Both the position numbers and the translations under genes were made by a program. This document shows positions 1 through 9,187 of a stretch of 58,921 bases of DNA, in pieces (within the stretch, counting starts at the first letter, position 1; each line of letters begins with the position of its first letter). The DNA is taken from positions 1 to 58,921 of the forward strand of contig NZ_JAJSON010000022.1 of NCBI RefSeq assembly GCF_022410465.1, in the 5' to 3' direction. The DNA is from Christiangramia crocea (GTDB lineage: Bacteria > Bacteroidota > Bacteroidia > Flavobacteriales > Flavobacteriaceae). The notes beneath the pieces are model-generated. The model had not been told where the DNA came from. It saw nothing but the letters and a program-made list of their open reading frames with translations, and made no database searches.

Positions 1-3000
1 GCCGTGGAAGCTGAAGTAGCCGATCCGGCTGCTCCTACCGGAGATGCCCTGCAGTCTTTCTGTTTTGACTCACCTGCTACCATAGCAGATCTTTCTCCAA
101 ATGCAGCTAACATTGTTTGGTATGCTTCCGAGACAAATAATACTCCATTAAATTCCACCGACTCTTTAATAGACGGGGAAGATTATTATGCCTCCCAAAT
201 TATTGATGGCTGTGAAAGTGACGAGAGATTAATGGTTACGGTAGAAATATTACCAGAAATCACCTTATCTGCCACTGCTAATACTGTTACCTGTGATGGT
301 GAGGCTGATGGATTAATAACTATCGAAAACGATGAGTTTTCTACAATTACAATCTATAATTCTAACAACATTGATGTAACATCAGACAATGGTTCACTAA
401 CTGCAGGTATTTATACAATAGTAGCCTCTTTATCCAGTTCATTGACTGAAACAACTTGCGAAAAGGAAATTACCGTTTCAATAGAAGTTCGCGACAATGA
501 TGCACCAGTAATTTCGGTTCCATCTAGTCTTGATGTTGAAGTTTGTGAAGCATCAGAACTTACCTCTGATAATGCAAGATTTGCATTGGATATGGATGGA
601 TCTGAAGATATCAAGGATATTTTCGAAGCTGCCGGTTATACTGCCTCTGATGATCAAACCATCGAAAGTATTACTTATACCGACTCTTTTGACGAAAGTG
701 GATGTGTGCCCATAGTAACAAGAACTTTTTATGTAACAGATAACTGTGGAAGCCAGACCTCTGCAACACTTACGATTAACTTAATTGATCTTACCGATCC
801 GGTTTTCAATGAAGAATTACCTTCAGAAGAAATCACTGTAGAATGTACAGATATCCCAGATGCGATGACTCTTACAGCTACCGATGCCTGTACCGGCGTG
901 ATTGCAGTTAATTTCTCTGAAACAACCCAGAATGACGATGAATGTGGAACTAATTTCACAATAATCAGAACATGGACAGCAACTGACTGTTCAAACAACG
1001 AAGTAAGTTTTACTCAAACTATAAATGTAATCGATACTACTGCTCCTGTCTTTGACCAGGAATTACCTCAGGAAGAGCTAACAGTAGAATGTGATAATAT
1101 TCCTGCAGCGGTAGAATTAACAGCTACTGATGCCTGTGAAGGTTTTGTAGATGTGAATTACAATGAATCTATTCAAAATTCTGATGATTGTGCTAACACC
1201 TATGTAATTACCAGAACCTGGACAGCTACAGACTGCTCGAATAATGAAGCTGTTTTCACCCAAACAGTAAATGTCGTAGATACCCAGGCTCCGGAATTTG
1301 TCGAAGAGCTTCCAGCTGCAGAGCTTACTGTTGAATGTGGTAATGTACCAGATGCAGAAGTTCTATCCGTTACCGACAATTGTTCTGAAAACGTTGACGT
1401 AGTATTTACTGAAGAACTTTCTGGGAACGATGACAATTGTGCAAATGTTTACACTATAACCAGAACCTGGACTGCTACAGATTGTGCGAACAATCCAGTA
1501 TCTCATATTCAGATTATAAATGTTGTTGATACTGTAGCTCCTGAATTCGTAGAAGCTATTCCGGGCGATATGACCATGGAATGTGAAAACCTTCCAGAAG
1601 TGCCGGTGATTACCGCTATAGATAACTGTGATACAAATGTACAAGTGGTTTATACTGAAAAGTCTGATAAAGAGAATGATGAAGATAAGGAATATGTAAT
1701 TACCAGAACCTGGACTGCAACTGACTGTGCCGGAAACGAGATTTCGGCAAGCCAGGACATAACTATCCAGAATACTGGTGCACCTTCATTCAATGAAAAT
1801 CTTCCGGGAGATATAACTGTTGAATGTGATGCCATTCCTGAAGCAGCAGTAATTACAGCCACAGATAACTGCGTTAGTGAAATTGAAGTTGTCTTTGAAG
1901 AAAGCATTTCAGGTCAGAATGATGAATGTTCAAATGAGTATATCATTACCAGAACCTGGACTGCTACAGATGATGCTAATAATCAGACTTCGCATACTCA
2001 AACGATCACTGTAGTAGATACTGTTGTTCCTGTTTTCAATGAAGAATTGCCTGCAGCTGAATTAACTGTTGAGTGCGACAGCGTTCCGGCGGCGGCTATT
2101 TTAACCGCTACAGATAATTGTTCAGGAGCTATCGATGTAGTATTTACTGAAAATTTTACCGGTAATGAAGACGGATGTTCCAGTGTTTACACTATAGTAA
2201 GAAACTGGGTTGCCACTGATTGTGCCGGAAATGAAACTTCTTTCACACAAACTATCAATGTAGAAGACAGCGTAGCTCCTGTTTTTAATGAAGAATTGCC
2301 TGTAGCTGAATTAACTGTTGAATGCGACAGTGTACCTTCAGCGACTACCTTAACTGCTACAGATAATTGTTCAGGAGCAATCGATGTTGTATTTACTGAA
2401 AATATTACCGGTAATGACGACGAATGTTCTAATGTTTACACTATTGTAAGAAACTGGGTTGCTACAGATTGTGCCGGAAATGAAACCTCTTTTGCACAAA
2501 CTATCAATGTAGAAGACAGCATAGCTCCTGTTTTTAATGAAGAATTGCCTGCAGCTGAATTAACTGTTGAATGCGACAGCGTTCCGGCAGCGGCTATTTT
2601 AACCGCTACAGATAATTGTTCAGGAGACACCGGAATTTCTTTTGAAGAGCTAATTACTGATAGAGATTCAGCGGCAGATAACGACTATATGATCACCAGA
2701 AGCTGGATGGCTTCAGACTGTGCCGGAAACGAAGTTTCTTTCACACAAATTATAATCGTTCAGGATACTTCAGCACCGGAGATCACCACCTGTCCGGCAG
2801 CGATCACTGTTTCAGCTGACGCTGGTATATGTTCAGCTTCTGAAGTAAACCTTGGAATGCCAACCGCAACTGATAACTGTGATTCAGACCTTTCCATTAC
2901 GAATAATGCTCCTGCAGTATTCGAACTAGGGGAAACTATTATAACCTGGACTGTAACTGATGAATCTGGAAATACGGTACAGTGTACCCAATTAGTAACA

Positions 3001-4308
3001 GTGGTAGATGATCAGAACCCTGAAATTGAAGCAATGCAAAATATTACCGTAAACAGTGATGCTGATCTTTGTGGAGCTGTTGTAAACTACGGAATGGCTG
3101 GGGCTTCTGATAATTGTGAATTGGTATCAGTTGAATTAACAGAAGGTTTAGAATCCGGTTCTGTATTTCCAATAGGACCAACAACAGTTACTTATACGGC
3201 TACTGATAATTCCGGAAATACAACTTCATCAAGTTTCACTGTAACAGTGATCGATAATGAAGCTCCGGTGATTACATGTCCACAGGATATAAATGTCACT
3301 GTAGAAATTGGTGTTACTTCATCAATTATCAATTATGACGCTGTAACTGCATCAGATAACTGTGAAGTAAGCGTGGAAATGACAGCCGGACTTGCTTCGG
3401 GATCTGAATTCCCATTAGGCCCAACTGTAGTTACCTATACTGCAACAGATGCCTCAGGAAATTCTGTAGAATGTTCTTTTACGGTTACAGTAAATGAGGA
3501 AGAATTACCAGAGCCACCGACACCACCTTCAGCTTCTGTAACAACAGCTGCTACCTGTGCTTCGCCTCTGGGGACCATCACCGTGGAAACACAGGAAGGT
3601 CTTACTTATAGCATCGATGGTGAAAACTATCAGGAGAGCGGAGTGTTCAGCGACCTTGATCCAGACACTTACCAGGTAACTGCAATGGATGGTTTCGGCC
3701 AGGTATCTACTGCAGCAACGATAACCATTGAAGAACCCGTAGCTGAAGAAATCGTGGTAGCTGCAGACCCAGACCTATGTATTGAAGATTCAGTATTTGA
3801 TCTTTTTGAAATGTTAACCGGAGAGGTGGATGAGTCTGGAACCTGGATCGATACTGACAATACAGGAGCTCTTGACAATGGATTTATAGATCCTTCACTC
3901 ATGGAACTAGGTACCTATACCTTTACGTATCAGTTAGAAGGAAATTGTCCTTCAAGTACTGATGTTACAGTTTCAATTAATGATGACTGTGTAGTCCTTG
4001 CCTGTACTGTAAATGATCTCAAAGATGGGATTTCAAAAGTTGTCACTCCAAATGGCGATAACAGGAACGATTTCTTTGAAGTAGATCTGGATACTGACTG
4101 TGGATTCACATATGATCTTATGATCTTTAACAGATGGGGTAACAAGATATTTGAAGCTCAGAATTACCAGAATAACTGGGATGGCTATTCAAGCAGCTCT
4201 TTCACAGGGTCTAATCAGTTACCGTCAGGAACCTACTATTACGTACTTCAAGTTCGAAATAGTGACTTTGAACCGATACAAGGTTATATCTATCTAGGAA
4301 CTAAATAA
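1..4308 (+). CDS. Repeat-rich T9SS type B cargo adhesin, 5'-truncated by window edge
   Basis: The reading frame is open from the first base, so the N-terminus and signal peptide lie outside the window; about 1,435 codons are seen. About eight Ig-like repeats of roughly 83 residues (from about base 800 to 2780) each carry a TVEC motif, a TATDxC motif and a TRTWTATDC-type motif. Three HYR-like modules follow (about 2780-3510), then two further beta modules, then a C-terminal domain with VVTPNGDNRNDFFEV, FNRWGNKIFE and PSGTYYYVL, which is the gliding-motility/type B T9SS sorting domain. Paired cysteines in every repeat suggest disulphides and a cell-surface location. The next two genes (PorP/SprF and OmpA) follow closely and form the usual type B cargo operon. 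A role in adhesion or gliding is inferred from family and context; the ligand is unknown. Confidence 0.88.
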   Translation, partial: AVEAEVADPAAPTGDALQSFCFDSPATIADLSPNAANIVWYASETNNTPLNSTDSLIDGEDYYASQIIDGCESDERLMVTVEILPEITLSATANTVTCDGEADGLITIENDEFSTITIYNSNNIDVTSDNGSLTAGIYTIVASLSSSLTETTCEKEITVSIEVRDNDAPVISVPSSLDVEVCEASELTSDNARFALDMDGSEDIKDIFEAAGYTASDDQTIESITYTDSFDESGCVPIVTRTFYVTDNCGSQTSATLTINLIDLTDPVFNEELPSEEITVECTDIPDAMTLTATDACTGVIAVNFSETTQNDDECGTNFTIIRTWTATDCSNNEVSFTQTINVIDTTAPVFDQELPQEELTVECDNIPAAVELTATDACEGFVDVNYNESIQNSDDCANTYVITRTWTATDCSNNEAVFTQTVNVVDTQAPEFVEELPAAELTVECGNVPDAEVLSVTDNCSENVDVVFTEELSGNDDNCANVYTITRTWTATDCANNPVSHIQIINVVDTVAPEFVEAIPGDMTMECENLPEVPVITAIDNCDTNVQVVYTEKSDKENDEDKEYVITRTWTATDCAGNEISASQDITIQNTGAPSFNENLPGDITVECDAIPEAAVITATDNCVSEIEVVFEESISGQNDECSNEYIITRTWTATDDANNQTSHTQTITVVDTVVPVFNEELPAAELTVECDSVPAAAILTATDNCSGAIDVVFTENFTGNEDGCSSVYTIVRNWVATDCAGNETSFTQTINVEDSVAPVFNEELPVAELTVECDSVPSATTLTATDNCSGAIDVVFTENITGNDDECSNVYTIVRNWVATDCAGNETSFAQTINVEDSIAPVFNEELPAAELTVECDSVPAAAILTATDNCSGDTGISFEELITDRDSAADNDYMITRSWMASDCAGNEVSFTQIIIVQDTSAPEITTCPAAITVSADAGICSASEVNLGMPTATDNCDSDLSITNNAPAVFELGETIITWTVTDESGNTVQCTQLVTVVDDQNPEIEAMQNITVNSDADLCGAVVNYGMAGASDNCELVSVELTEGLESGSVFPIGPTTVTYTATDNSGNTTSSSFTVTVIDNEAPVITCPQDINVTVEIGVTSSIINYDAVTASDNCEVSVEMTAGLASGSEFPLGPTVVTYTATDASGNSVECSFTVTVNEEELPEPPTPPSASVTTAATCASPLGTITVETQEGLTYSIDGENYQESGVFSDLDPDTYQVTAMDGFGQVSTAATITIEEPVAEEIVVAADPDLCIEDSVFDLFEMLTGEVDESGTWIDTDNTGALDNGFIDPSLMELGTYTFTYQLEGNCPSSTDVTVSINDDCVVLACTVNDLKDGISKVVTPNGDNRNDFFEVDLDTDCGFTYDLMIFNRWGNKIFEAQNYQNNWDGYSSSSFTGSNQLPSGTYYYVLQVRNSDFEPIQGYIYLGTK
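2032..2626 (+). repeat. Near-identical 249-bp tandem repeats in adhesin gene
   Basis: Units start at about 2032, 2281 and 2530, a period of exactly 249 bp (83 codons). The first ~96 bases of units one and three differ at only about three positions by eye, and the middle unit is slightly more diverged. This homogeneity contrasts with the older repeats upstream and points to recent duplication or gene conversion, so the array may change copy number. Confidence 0.8.
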
Positions 4309-4320
4309 AAAAGGGAAACC

Positions 4321-5232
4321 ATGAAAAAAGTATACTTAATCATATTGATTTTATTTGTTGCAGCCCCAGGATTTTCGCAACAGCTCCCTCAGTTTACACA
4401 ATACATGTATAACACGATCTCTATAAACCCAGCCTATGCAGGAAGCAGAGACGGATTTTCAGCCGTAGGCTTGCATAGAAGTCAATGGGCTGATTTTGAA
4501 GGAGCTCCAACAACTCAAACCCTTTCTGTTCATTCACCATTGAGCAATGATAAGGTTGGTTTAGGACTCTCTATAATTAACGATAATGCCGGTTACGAGA
4601 ATTACACCTATGCTTATGGTGATTTCTCATACCGTCTGGACCTTAGTGAAGATGTGACACTACGTTTAGGATTAAAGGCCGGAATGAGCTATTACAATTT
4701 AGAAGATGAACTGTTCATGGAGCCAGATGTTCTCGACGATCCATTTTTTCAGGACCAGGTAAACCGGTGGACGCCAAATTTTGGGCTAGGTTTTTATTTG
4801 TCGTCCCAGAACTGGTACATAGGAGGTTCTGCTCCTAAAATTATTAATAATGATAATAATGAATTCAGTGAATATCTGGCCCTTGAACAAGTTCATTATT
4901 ATCTAACCGGTGGTTATGTATTCGACCTGAGTGATAATGTGAAACTTAGACCAACCACTCTTTTAAAGGCTACCAGTGGAGCTCCTCTATCTGTAGACTT
5001 TACGGCTGCAGCTATTTTTAATGAAAAGTTCTATCTGGGAGGAACTTACCGCATAGACGATGCTGTTGGAGGTTTCCTGGATGTACAACTATTTGATGGC
5101 TTCCGCGCCGGGTACGCTTATGAATATCCTATTTCAGACATCAGACCTTATACTTCAGGCTCGCATGAGATCCTGTTGATATATGAATTCAGATTTAAAA
5201 ACACCAGGTATAAATCACCCCGTTTCTTCTAA
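4321..5232 (+). CDS. PorP/SprF family type IX secretion outer membrane protein
   Basis: 303 residues, the normal family length. An N-terminal signal peptide ends near FSQQLPQFTQYMYN, and the QYMYNxxxxNPAYAGSR segment is the hallmark of the PorP/SprF family. The rest is alternating beta strands, expected to form an outer-membrane barrel. It starts 12 bp after the adhesin stop and is followed 17 bp later by the OmpA-like gene, so the three are co-transcribed. Family members are needed for secretion or surface attachment of type B sorted proteins such as SprB. By position, this one probably serves the adhesin encoded just upstream. ATG start directly after a purine-rich GGGAAACC stretch. Confidence 0.9.
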   Translation: MKKVYLIILILFVAAPGFSQQLPQFTQYMYNTISINPAYAGSRDGFSAVGLHRSQWADFEGAPTTQTLSVHSPLSNDKVGLGLSIINDNAGYENYTYAYGDFSYRLDLSEDVTLRLGLKAGMSYYNLEDELFMEPDVLDDPFFQDQVNRWTPNFGLGFYLSSQNWYIGGSAPKIINNDNNEFSEYLALEQVHYYLTGGYVFDLSDNVKLRPTTLLKATSGAPLSVDFTAAAIFNEKFYLGGTYRIDDAVGGFLDVQLFDGFRAGYAYEYPISDIRPYTSGSHEILLIYEFRFKNTRYKSPRFF

Positions 5233-5249
5233 TTTAAAGCCTGTTTATT

Positions 5250-7112
5250 ATGAAAAACATTTACTATTTATTCTTGATACTTCTCTCCTGCTCTCTTAGC
5301 ATGCAGGCACAGAGTGGAAAACAAAAAAAGGCAGATAGGCTTTACAAGGATTTTGCCTATCTGGAAGCAACCGAAGTTTATAAGGAACTTATTGAAAAAG
5401 AATATAATGTAATTTATAACAGCAAGAAGCTAGGGGATGCATATATGATGCTTAGAAGCCCTGAGAATGCTGTTCACTATTATGGTGATATCATTGAAGA
5501 CACTACTATCTCACCTGAATATTATTACAAATATGCACAGGCTTTACGAGGAGTAAAACGCTATGATGAATCAAGAACCTGGCTTAGAAAATATCTTGAA
5601 AGTGGTAACAGGTCTGATGAAATTGAGACCATGATAGAAAAGGATGATTTCAAAAGCAAAGCCACCTACAAACTACAGCCTTCAGAATTCAATTCGGAAG
5701 TAAGTGATTTTGGGGTTTTTGTTAAAGATGATCAGGTATATTTTGTTTCAGCAAGAGCCCAGGATGTTGATGTAAAAGATAAAACCTATAGCTGGAACGG
5801 GGAACCTTTCCTTGATATCTATGTAATGGACAAGAACTCTGGTGAGGTAAATCCTATTCCCGGTGATATCAATACCAAATTACATGACGGGCCTGCCGTA
5901 GTAAGTCCGGATGGTAACACCCTGTATTTTACACGTAACAATTATATTAACAACAAGGAAGGTAAAAGAGATAAGGAAAAGACCAATCATCTTAAATTAT
6001 ACTCGTCAACAAAATCAGGGAATACATGGAACAATGTTGCAGAATTACCTTTTAACAATAATGAGTATTCGGTAGGCCATCCTTCCCTTTCTCCGGATGG
6101 TAAAACACTTTATTTTACTTCAGATATGCCGGGTGGTATGGGAGGAACCGATATCTATAAAGTGAGTATCGCTGAAAATGGAAGTTTTGGGATTCCGGAA
6201 AACCTGGGAGAACCTGTAAACACCGAATTTGATGAGAGCTTTCCTTTTATGGATACCGATGGAACCTTATACTTCTCTTCTAACGGACATGCCGGACTCG
6301 GATTGTTCGATATCTTCCGCCTGACCGATGACGGGGAAGTTGAAAATCTTGGAGAACCCGTCAACAGCAGTATGGATGATTTTGCCTATTTCCAGGTAGC
6401 TGATTCCAGAGAAGGATATATTTCCACCAATCGTAATGGAGGAAGTGATGATATTCATGTCTTTAATAAACTCAATCCTTTGGTATTGAAAGGACAGGTA
6501 ACCGATGCGGTTAATGGCACTCCCATATCCCAGGCAACCGTAAGGATTATGAGTGATAACAATGAACAGATCGCTTTTCTTGAAACCGATTCTGATGGTA
6601 ATTACAAAACAGAAATAGCGAGAGACAAGACCTTCCCTATCGAGGCCAAGGAAATTGAATATGAAACTTTTGAAGGCCGGGTTAATACCAGCAATACCGA
6701 TGATAAAGACGAAATGGTATATGATATTCAACTAAATCCGGTAAGAGATGTTGAATATCTCGCGGAAATAGATAACATTTATTTCGATTTCGATAAATCG
6801 AATATTCGTCCAGATGCCGCCAAAGAACTGGATAAACTTGTTGATCTTATGAAGAATGAGTATCCGGATCTCGTAATAGAAATTGGATCTCATACAGACC
6901 GAAGAGGAAGTAATGCTTATAATGAAAAGCTTGCTGAGAGACGAGCAAAATCAACTTATGATTATCTGATCTCTAAGGGGATATCACCTGAAAGGATCGT
7001 AGAATATAAAGGATATGGAGAAACCAAACCTGCAATAGACTGTGACCGTTGTACGGAAAAAGACCATCAGTTAAACAGAAGGTCTATGTTTAGTGTGGTA
7101 AAAATGGAATAA
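5250..7112 (+). CDS. OmpA-family protein with PD40 beta-propeller
   Basis: 620 residues. Domain order: signal peptide (1-20), helical TPR-like region (about 25-130), PD40/WD40-like repeats with SPDGxTLYF motifs (about 150-380), a carboxypeptidase-regulatory-like beta domain (about 395-480, VTDAVNGTPISQATV), and a C-terminal OmpA peptidoglycan-binding domain (about 505-620, IYFDFDKSNIRPDAAKEL). This architecture accompanies PorP/SprF genes throughout Bacteroidota and resembles the T9SS protein PorE. It probably ties the secretion or adhesin complex to peptidoglycan in the periplasm. Last gene of the adhesin operon. The function is family-based inference. Confidence 0.87.
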   Translation: MKNIYYLFLILLSCSLSMQAQSGKQKKADRLYKDFAYLEATEVYKELIEKEYNVIYNSKKLGDAYMMLRSPENAVHYYGDIIEDTTISPEYYYKYAQALRGVKRYDESRTWLRKYLESGNRSDEIETMIEKDDFKSKATYKLQPSEFNSEVSDFGVFVKDDQVYFVSARAQDVDVKDKTYSWNGEPFLDIYVMDKNSGEVNPIPGDINTKLHDGPAVVSPDGNTLYFTRNNYINNKEGKRDKEKTNHLKLYSSTKSGNTWNNVAELPFNNNEYSVGHPSLSPDGKTLYFTSDMPGGMGGTDIYKVSIAENGSFGIPENLGEPVNTEFDESFPFMDTDGTLYFSSNGHAGLGLFDIFRLTDDGEVENLGEPVNSSMDDFAYFQVADSREGYISTNRNGGSDDIHVFNKLNPLVLKGQVTDAVNGTPISQATVRIMSDNNEQIAFLETDSDGNYKTEIARDKTFPIEAKEIEYETFEGRVNTSNTDDKDEMVYDIQLNPVRDVEYLAEIDNIYFDFDKSNIRPDAAKELDKLVDLMKNEYPDLVIEIGSHTDRRGSNAYNEKLAERRAKSTYDYLISKGISPERIVEYKGYGETKPAIDCDRCTEKDHQLNRRSMFSVVKME

Positions 7113-7131
7113 CAATCTAACTAACCTGAAG

Positions 7132-7218
7132 GAAAGAGGTTTTCTGAACAGCTTTTTGTCCCCCTGCGAATAATTCTCTTAAACGAGAATTGCAAAGAGT
7201 TTTCAGGTGACCTCTTTC
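7132..7218 (+). ncRNA. Candidate structured RNA, long imperfect hairpin
   Basis: Four stacked helices can be drawn: 7132-7140 with 7210-7218 (9 bp), 7144-7148 with 7202-7206 (5 bp), 7152-7158 with 7193-7199 (7 bp with one G-U) and 7172-7178 with 7185-7191 (7 bp, loop UUAAAC). Small internal loops and one C-rich asymmetric bulge (7159-7171) separate them. The G-U pair is favourable only if the plus strand is transcribed. It lies just after the OmpA stop and could be a 3'-UTR structure, attenuator or small RNA. I do not recognise the family. It is not the 6S RNA, which is elsewhere in the window. Confidence 0.4.
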
Positions 7219-7255
7219 TATAAATTAAATGTCCCCCAATATTTTAGCAAACGGA

Positions 7256-7324
7256 AATCGATAACGGGGTATAAGACAGGATTACTCTTAAAATTAAGAT
7301 CAAATCGACCCCAACAAATCGATT
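7256..7324. repeat. Nested inverted repeat before terminator
   Basis: AATCGAT (7256-7262) pairs with ATCGATT (7318-7324), GGGGT (7266-7270) with ACCCC (7308-7312), and TCTTA (7286-7290) with TAAGA (7295-7299). Six bases after its right arm a terminator-like hairpin begins, so this may be the structured body of a short transcript. Unrecognised. Confidence 0.35.
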
Positions 7325-7330
7325 GAAAAG

Positions 7331-7362
7331 AAAAAGGTTCAGCCTCTAGCCTGGACCTTTTT
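7331..7362. terminator. Terminator-like hairpin with conserved loop (copy 1)
   Basis: AAAAAGGTTCAG pairs with CTGGACCTTTTT (one G-T pair) around the loop CCTCTAGC. The same 14-base core, CAGCCTCTAGCCTG, sits in the hairpin at 9188-9219. It is flanked by A-runs and T-runs, so it could work in either direction. Confidence 0.6.
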
Positions 7363-7388
7363 CGATTAATATATGCTGTTTAAAAAGC

Positions 7389-7427
7389 AAAAAGCATCCC
7401 TCCAGGTACCGGAGGGATGCTTTTTTT
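7389..7427 (+). terminator. Intrinsic terminator
   Basis: A perfect 10-bp stem, GCATCCCTCC (7394-7403) with GGAGGGATGC (7411-7420), extended by flanking A/T pairs. It has a 7-base loop and is followed by seven T residues. It closes transcription from the adhesin operon side. Confidence 0.8.
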
Positions 7428-7654
7428 AAAATAAAACTAAAAAACTTCCTGTAATCTTAATTTTTCTTAATGGAGACTCTAAACCATCAGAATGGACTGG
7501 TTTTATAATTCCATTATGTTAATTGCCCTTTTCCTTTAACAGTTTAGAATTGTTTAAGTTTTTTGGCATAATTCATGAATAATAATTAAAACCTATGAAT
7601 AAGTGATTAATTATAAATTAATAGAATACCAAATAAACCCCAAATATTACCGAC

Positions 7655-9139
7655 ATGAAGAAGATAATAATGATGCTGGCATTGACGGGCATCCTATTTT
7701 CTTCCTGTGAAAAGGAAGAATTGAGCCCTGATAAGAATATCTCTGGAACAATCGAAGAAGAAACTCAGTCTACCCACAATCAGGATCTCGAAATTGAAGA
7801 TTTCATCTATAAAGGGATGAACGAAATATACCTTTATAAAGCTCAAACCCCAGAACTAGCAGATGGTTATTTCTCTAATGATAACCAGAAATTTAATTAT
7901 CTGGAAAATTTCAATTCGCCTGAAGACCTATTCAATACTTTAACCTATAGTGAAGACAAGTTCAGTTTTATTACAGATGACTATGTAAGCCTGGAAAACC
8001 GTTTTCAGGGAATAAGCGGAAGTACCGGTATGAAATTCGGATTAGGCCGCATAAGTGGTACTAACAATGTTTTCGGGTTTCTACAGTACATCCTTCCCGG
8101 TACATCGGCAGAAAAGGCGGGACTTACACGTGGAACTGTATTCACAGAAGTAAACGGTGAGAAACTCACACTTGATAACTATAAAGGTCTGCTCGATGCA
8201 GCGTCCTTTTCTATAAATATAGGTAGCGTTATAGATGGAAATATAGAAATGACAGATCAAACCGTTACTCTAACCGATGGCTCCTATATTGCCAATCCGG
8301 TTTTTATTAAAAAAACCTTTGATATTGAAAATAAAAAGATCGGCTATTTAATGTATAACAGTTTTATCGCCGATTTTGATGATGAACTAAACGCTGCCTT
8401 CGGAAAATTTAAAGCTGACGGGGTGTCTGAGCTTATTTTAGACCTGCGATATAATGGTGGTGGTTCAGTAGAATCGGCAGTAGATCTGGCAAGTATGATC
8501 ACCGGCCAGTACGAAGGCGAAATATTTATGAAAGAACACTGGAATGAGAAATACCAGGAACATTTTGAAACTACAGACCCTGAAAGACTTATAAACCGAT
8601 TCGACTCCAAAATCAGAACCGGAGAATCCATTAATAATCTTAATCTAACAAAAGTTTATATACTTACCTCCAATGCCACCGCATCAGCCAGTGAACTAGT
8701 GATAAACGGACTGGAACCCTATATTGAGGTGGTACATGTGGGAGAGACCACTACCGGTAAATTTCAGGCTTCAGTCACCCTGTATGACAGTCCTGATTTT
8801 ACCAAAGAAAATATAAATGAGAATCATACTTATGCCATACAACCCCTGGTATTCAAATCAATAAATGCCAGTGGAAAATCAGATTATATTAACGGTTTGG
8901 AACCCGATATTCAGTATAGTGAAGTCGTGGGCAATTTAGGTACCCTGGGTGACCCAAGTGAACCACTATTACAAATCGCTATAAACGATATTCTTGGAAA
9001 GGCACAATTGAAGCAGAGTGAATCTGCTTACAAGGTCGCCAGTAAATATAAGAATATAGGCCAGAGTGATATGTATGATCCTGATTTCCAGCGAATGTAT
9101 ATAGATAAATTACCACCGATACTAACCGGGAATGAATAA
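7655..9139 (+). CDS. S41 family (C-terminal processing) peptidase, lipoprotein
   Basis: 494 residues. A lipobox ends at FSSC (Cys19), and the next residues EKEEL fit the K(D/E)2 lipoprotein export signal known from Flavobacterium and Capnocytophaga, so display on the cell surface is likely. A PDZ-like region (about 115-190, LPGTSAEKAGLTRG) precedes the S41 tail-protease domain (about 225-410). In it, TASASE supplies the probable nucleophile Ser344, and Lys369 in TTGKF lies 25 residues later, the normal Ser/Lys spacing. Single gene with a strong terminator just downstream. The substrate is unknown. The ATG is preceded by a weak A-rich leader with no Shine-Dalgarno site. Confidence 0.87.
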   Translation: MKKIIMMLALTGILFSSCEKEELSPDKNISGTIEEETQSTHNQDLEIEDFIYKGMNEIYLYKAQTPELADGYFSNDNQKFNYLENFNSPEDLFNTLTYSEDKFSFITDDYVSLENRFQGISGSTGMKFGLGRISGTNNVFGFLQYILPGTSAEKAGLTRGTVFTEVNGEKLTLDNYKGLLDAASFSINIGSVIDGNIEMTDQTVTLTDGSYIANPVFIKKTFDIENKKIGYLMYNSFIADFDDELNAAFGKFKADGVSELILDLRYNGGGSVESAVDLASMITGQYEGEIFMKEHWNEKYQEHFETTDPERLINRFDSKIRTGESINNLNLTKVYILTSNATASASELVINGLEPYIEVVHVGETTTGKFQASVTLYDSPDFTKENINENHTYAIQPLVFKSINASGKSDYINGLEPDIQYSEVVGNLGTLGDPSEPLLQIAINDILGKAQLKQSESAYKVASKYKNIGQSDMYDPDFQRMYIDKLPPILTGNE

Positions 9140-9149
9140 GTTCCTAAAA

Positions 9150-9176
9150 GAAAATCCCGCATTTAGCGGGATTTTC
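9150..9176 (+). terminator. Intrinsic terminator of the S41 peptidase gene
   Basis: GAAAATCCCGC pairs with GCGGGATTTTC around the loop ATTTA, 10 bp after the stop codon. The perfect stem has T-rich 3' flanks. Confidence 0.85.
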
Positions 9177-9187
9177 TATTTATTCAA

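Larger units (their letters stand above)
7113..7654. other. 542-bp gene-free region with stacked inverted repeats
   Basis: The only stretch over 300 bp without a protein gene. It holds a long imperfect hairpin (7132-7218), a second nested inverted repeat (7256-7324) and two terminator-like hairpins (7331-7362 and 7389-7427). The last ~230 bp are AT-rich and hold the promoter region of the S41 protease gene. I see no clear TAnnTTTG box there. Confidence 0.6.

Noticed and set aside
800-2780. Regular repeats considered as a CRISPR array
   Set aside because: Period is 249 bp and the repeats translate into Ig-like protein modules; no short repeat and spacer pattern.
6267-6731. 154-codon antisense frame inside the OmpA-like gene
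   Set aside because: Low-complexity sequence and wholly within a well-supported gene.
7132-7218. Hairpin first considered as the 6S RNA gene
   Set aside because: The element at 40195-40375 fits length, terminator, closing stem and zapA context much better. The hairpin is left unassigned.
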